Part shown: positions 30,643 through 33,769 of the stretch, piece by piece
Layout: every line of letters starts with the position of its first letter
Position numbering within the stretch: position 1 is the stretch's first letter
From: an uncultured Oribacterium sp.
Lineage (GTDB): Bacteria > Bacillota > Clostridia > Lachnospirales > Lachnospiraceae
Assembly: GCA_902485915.1 (NCBI GenBank)
Contig: CABTMH010000045.1
Coordinates: forward strand, 1-33,769
DNA: 33,769 bases
Direction of reading: 5' to 3'
Program-made: the position numbers and the translations under genes
Notes under the pieces: generated by a model
The model's database searches: none
Seen by the model: the letters and a program-made list of their open reading frames with translations, nothing else
Told to the model about the DNA's origin: nothing

Positions 30643-31563
30643 ATGAAACAGGCGATCATTGACATCGGATCGAACTCGATCCGTCTTACGCTGTACGAGA
30701 CGAAGGAACAGGATTTTAAGATTCTCTTTCGTGAGAAGATCATGGCGGGACTTGCCGGCTATGTGGAGGATGGCAGACTGAGCGCAGAGGGCATCGAGTG
30801 TGCCTGCGCGGGTCTCCTCAGCTTCCGGACGATTCTGCAGACACTGAACATCGAGGGCGCGCGGGTCTTCGCGACGGCCTCGCTTCGAAATATTACAAAT
30901 ACAGCACAGGCGCTCGCCGTGATCCAGGCGGCGACCGGCTACCAGGTCGAGATCCTGTCCGGCGAGGACGAGGCGCTTCTCGGCTACACCGGTGCGATGC
31001 GCGAGCTCTTTATGTCGAGCGGTGCCTTCCTCGATGTCGGCGGTGCGAGCTCGGAGATCGTGACCTTCGACGAGGGAAAACCGGTGGACTACCAGAGCTT
31101 TCCGGTCGGCTCACTCAGCCTCTACCGGCGTTGTGTGAAGAAGATCCTGCCGGGAGAGAAGTCCCTCGCGCGGATCCGGAAAACGATGAAAGAAACGATC
31201 TATCTCACGGACGAGCAGCAGGCCCGTCCGCTGCTGGTCTGCGTCGGTGGCACCTCGCGTGCCGTGCTGAAGCTCGCGCGGGTCTACTACCACTGCTCGG
31301 AGGACTGCCGCAGCATCACGGCAGAGCAGCTGGACGGCCTCTGTGATTTCCTCTGCAGCGGGGATAAGGCCGTGATCGATCTCATCCTGAAGCTCGAACC
31401 AGAGCGGATTCATACCATAGTACCGGGCATCCTGGTACTGCAGCACATCGCACATCTATTTCAGGCGCAGCAGCTGCTCGTCAGCAGGTACGGCGTACGG
31501 GAAGGTTATCTATGCAAGAGAATACTCAGAAACGATACAGATACACCCAGAACAGAGAATTAA
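30643..31563 (+). CDS. ppx: Ppx/GppA family exopolyphosphatase
   Basis: Phosphatase of the ASKHA-fold Ppx/GppA family, 306 residues, which removes terminal phosphate from polyphosphate and may also act on pppGpp. Motifs: IDIGSNSIRL (7-15), ATASLRN, SGEDEALLGY with the catalytic Glu, and DVGGASSEIV. The protein is the short form with the two core domains only; the E. coli enzyme has 513 residues with an extra C-terminal part. GGGAGGGGAG precedes the ATG. Its 3' end overlaps ppk by 52 bp in another frame, so synthesis and breakdown of polyphosphate are coupled. Confidence 0.9.
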   Translation: MKQAIIDIGSNSIRLTLYETKEQDFKILFREKIMAGLAGYVEDGRLSAEGIECACAGLLSFRTILQTLNIEGARVFATASLRNITNTAQALAVIQAATGYQVEILSGEDEALLGYTGAMRELFMSSGAFLDVGGASSEIVTFDEGKPVDYQSFPVGSLSLYRRCVKKILPGEKSLARIRKTMKETIYLTDEQQARPLLVCVGGTSRAVLKLARVYYHCSEDCRSITAEQLDGLCDFLCSGDKAVIDLILKLEPERIHTIVPGILVLQHIAHLFQAQQLLVSRYGVREGYLCKRILRNDTDTPRTEN

Positions 31564-33635
31564 GCTGGCTGCGGTTTGATCAGCGCGTGCTCGAGGAGGC
31601 CGCCGATCCATCGGTGCCTGCACTCGAACGCCTCAAGTTCATCTCGATTTTCTCCAGCAATCTGGATGAGTTTTTTATGGTGCGTGTGGGCAGCATCTTC
31701 GACCTCGCGCGCATGACACCGGATGACCGTGATAATAAGAGTGGCTGGACGCCGGAGGAGCAGCTTCACCACATCTATGAGGTGATTCCGGGACTCCTTA
31801 CGATGAAGAAGCAGATCTACAGCGCCGTGATGGAGGAGCTCGGACGAAGCGGCATCCAGGACGTCGAGATAGAGCATCTGGACGCCAGCGAGCTGAAGCT
31901 CGTGAACCACTTCTTCAAGACAGAGCTTCTGCCGGTGCTGTCACCGATCCTTATCGGACCGAACCATCCGGTACCGCATCTCACGAACAAGCGGATTTAC
32001 GGCGTGGCCCTTCTCGAGGATAAGAAGGGCCATAAGGCCATCGGTATCGTGCCGATGCCGGAGACCGTCACGCCGTTCCTGATGCTTTCGGATGGAAAGC
32101 GCTACGTGCGTACAGAAAATATCCTCCTCCGCTGGCTGCCGACCATGTTCGATGCCTATACGGTGAAGGAGAGCTGTGTACTGGCGGTCACCCGTAACGC
32201 CGATATCAGCTTCGATGATGATAAGTTCGACGATAACGAGGCGGATTTCCGCAACCAGATGACGAAGCTCCTGAAGCTTCGGGACCACCTCGCGGTCATG
32301 CGTGTCGAGCTGAACACGCAGATTTCCGGGGAATTCTGGAAGCTGCTGTCCTCGGTCGTCCGTGTGGAAACCCATGAAGTCTTTGTGGACGAGTGTCCGC
32401 TCAATATGCGCTATGTCTTCCGCCTGATCGGCGCGCTCCCGAAGGAGCTCTCCATGCGCCTCCAGTATCCGGCGCATCATCCGCGCTGGGCCGAGGATCT
32501 CCGCCGGGATCAGCCGATGATTCCGCAGATCCGTCAGCGGGACCGCCTCCTGTTCTACCCGTACGATTCGGTGGATCCGTTCCTGCATCTCCTGAACGAG
32601 GCGGCCGAGAACCCGAAGGTGCTCTCCATCAAGATCACGATCTATCGTATGGCCTCCTCCTCGAAGATCGCGCAGGCCCTCTGCCGCGCGGCCGAGAACG
32701 GAAAGGAAGTCCTCGTCGTCATGGAGCTGCGTGCCCGCTTCGATGAGGAGAACAACCTCGAGTGGTCGAAGATGCTCGAGGAGTCCGGCTGTCAGGTCAT
32801 CTACGGCACCGAGGGCTTCAAGTGCCACAGCAAGATCTGTCTCATCACGATGCGCAGTCACAACCGGACGATCTACCTCACCCAGGTCGGCACGGGCAAC
32901 TATAACGAGAAGACGAACGCGATGTATACCGACCTCAGCTTCATGACGGTCGACCAGACCATCGGTGAGGACGCGTCGGCCTTCTTCCGAAACATGCTCG
33001 TGAACAAGCTCGATGGCGAGTATAAGCGACTCCTCGTCTCCCCGTACGGGATCAAGCCAATGCTTCTACGGAAGATCGACGAGCAGATCACACGTGGTCG
33101 CGACGGATATGTCTGCATCAAGGCGAACTCTGTCACCGAACGTGAGGTCATGGATAAGCTTGCAGAGGCATCCCGCGCAGGCGTTGAGGTGCAGCTCATC
33201 ATCCGTGGCATCTGCTGCATCCTCCCGGGTGTTGCCGGTGAAACCGAAAACGTGCACGTCACCTCGGTCGTCGGACGCTTCCTCGAGCACGCCCGCATCT
33301 ACCAGGTCGGCCGTGGCGCAGATGCCGAGATGTACATCGCCTCGGCAGACCTCATGACACGAAACCTGAACCGCCGTGTCGAGATCGCGTGTCCGATACA
33401 GGATGAAGAGCTTCGTGCCGAGCTCCGCTGGATCCTCGACGCCCAGCTCCGCGACAGCGCGAAGGCAAGCCTCGTCCTCCCGGACGGCAGCTACTGCCGG
33501 AAGCACAGCGCCGAGCCGTTCGACTCCCAGGACTACTTCCTGCATACCTCTATGCACAAGCCGACCGAAGCCGTCACGGAACCGATCCGCCTCGCAGAAC
33601 GCCTACGTGGACTGCTGGATAAATTCAGACGATAA
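31512..33635 (+). CDS. ppk: Polyphosphate kinase 1
   Basis: PPK1, 707 residues; reversibly transfers the ATP gamma-phosphate onto polyphosphate. The N-domain starts NRELSWLRFDQRVLEEA, and SNLDEFFMVRVG is family-specific. The two catalytic histidines fall at H439 (GFKCHSKICLI) and H593 (FLEHARIYQVG). Full length, no gaps. The start at 31512 lies inside ppx with GGGAAGG before it; the coding frame is clear from codon 13. The stop is followed by a hairpin region and a terminator at 33703. Probably Pho-controlled with ppx. Confidence 0.96.
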   Translation: MQENTQKRYRYTQNRELSWLRFDQRVLEEAADPSVPALERLKFISIFSSNLDEFFMVRVGSIFDLARMTPDDRDNKSGWTPEEQLHHIYEVIPGLLTMKKQIYSAVMEELGRSGIQDVEIEHLDASELKLVNHFFKTELLPVLSPILIGPNHPVPHLTNKRIYGVALLEDKKGHKAIGIVPMPETVTPFLMLSDGKRYVRTENILLRWLPTMFDAYTVKESCVLAVTRNADISFDDDKFDDNEADFRNQMTKLLKLRDHLAVMRVELNTQISGEFWKLLSSVVRVETHEVFVDECPLNMRYVFRLIGALPKELSMRLQYPAHHPRWAEDLRRDQPMIPQIRQRDRLLFYPYDSVDPFLHLLNEAAENPKVLSIKITIYRMASSSKIAQALCRAAENGKEVLVVMELRARFDEENNLEWSKMLEESGCQVIYGTEGFKCHSKICLITMRSHNRTIYLTQVGTGNYNEKTNAMYTDLSFMTVDQTIGEDASAFFRNMLVNKLDGEYKRLLVSPYGIKPMLLRKIDEQITRGRDGYVCIKANSVTEREVMDKLAEASRAGVEVQLIIRGICCILPGVAGETENVHVTSVVGRFLEHARIYQVGRGADAEMYIASADLMTRNLNRRVEIACPIQDEELRAELRWILDAQLRDSAKASLVLPDGSYCRKHSAEPFDSQDYFLHTSMHKPTEAVTEPIRLAERLRGLLDKFRR

Positions 33636-33702
33636 AAAAAGAGGCCGGAAGGCCAATGTCATTAAGTTTACATTGAGCAATTAAGAGGTTCGCCTAAAAT
33701 AT

Positions 33703-33745
33703 AAAGAGCGATGGAGATATTTATATCTTCAATCGCTCTTTTTTT
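33703..33745 (+). terminator. ppk terminator
   Basis: AAAGAGCGAT (33703-33712) pairs with ATCGCTCTTT (33732-33741), with an inner AT-rich stem and a tract of T. A-run on the left allows use in both directions. Confidence 0.85.
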
Positions 33746-33769
33746 ATTTTCGGATAACACAATAAGACA

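Overview
The window looks like one contig (33.8 kb) from a GC-rich anaerobic Firmicute, most likely a member of the Lachnospiraceae. Signs of this are two lipoproteins with long Ala/Glu/Thr-rich linkers, a two-subunit iron-sulfur serine dehydratase (sdaAB/sdaAA), a glycyl radical enzyme, a BMP-type nucleoside ABC transporter, strong AGGAGG ribosome binding sites and many simple intrinsic terminators. Species cannot be fixed from the sequence. The first 19 bases match the 3' end of the Illumina TruSeq adapter, so base 1 is a library artefact at a contig edge.

Layout. 1-2.8 kb: a MATE efflux pump behind a hairpin leader, then an alpha/beta hydrolase. 2.9-10.9 kb: a nucleoside block, bmpA (binding protein), yjjI (glycyl radical enzyme of unknown function), yjjW (its radical-SAM activase), then nupA-nupB-nupC (ATPase and two permeases). 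The glycyl radical pair therefore sits inside a split nucleoside transporter locus. 11.0-14.2 kb: a minus-strand ABC-F ATPase with a terminator-like leader, and a secreted clan-A-like glycoside hydrolase. 14.3-17.3 kb: a LysR regulator divergent from sdaAB-sdaAA. 17.4-20.1 kb: uracil permease and a NagD-like HAD phosphatase. 20.2-24.8 kb: a 5'-truncated DUF4143-type ATPase next to a 33-bp-period palindromic array, an RlmI-like methyltransferase, a PHP phosphoesterase followed by a second small array, rpiB, and an 80-residue conserved-looking small protein. 24.8 kb: tRNA-Cys. 25.1-33.7 kb: a ugpC-A-E-B-Q-like glycerol-phosphate/glycerophosphodiester uptake operon, then overlapping ppx and ppk. 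Direct TTTACA-type repeats spaced 11 bp precede both phosphorus operons and suggest Pho control.

How the genes fit together. The nucleoside transporter, uracil permease and rpiB point to scavenging of nucleosides and pentoses; serine dehydratase supplies pyruvate; ugp plus ppx/ppk handles phosphorus. The parts that ordinary annotation does not explain are: (i) a 103-bp gap-free four-hairpin element in two copies, each covering the stop codon of a different gene, with seven compensatory base-pair changes; (ii) 33-bp-period arrays of the palindrome GTCGAGTATACTCGAC, one of them in frame with a truncated ATPase; (iii) a second dispersed intergenic repeat family (59 bp at 85% identity plus a CTGCCTGATCAGTACAC tail); (iv) a pseudoknot-like leader before nupA; (v) the yjjIW/nucleoside-transporter association. 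All calls come from reading the sequence; no searches were run.
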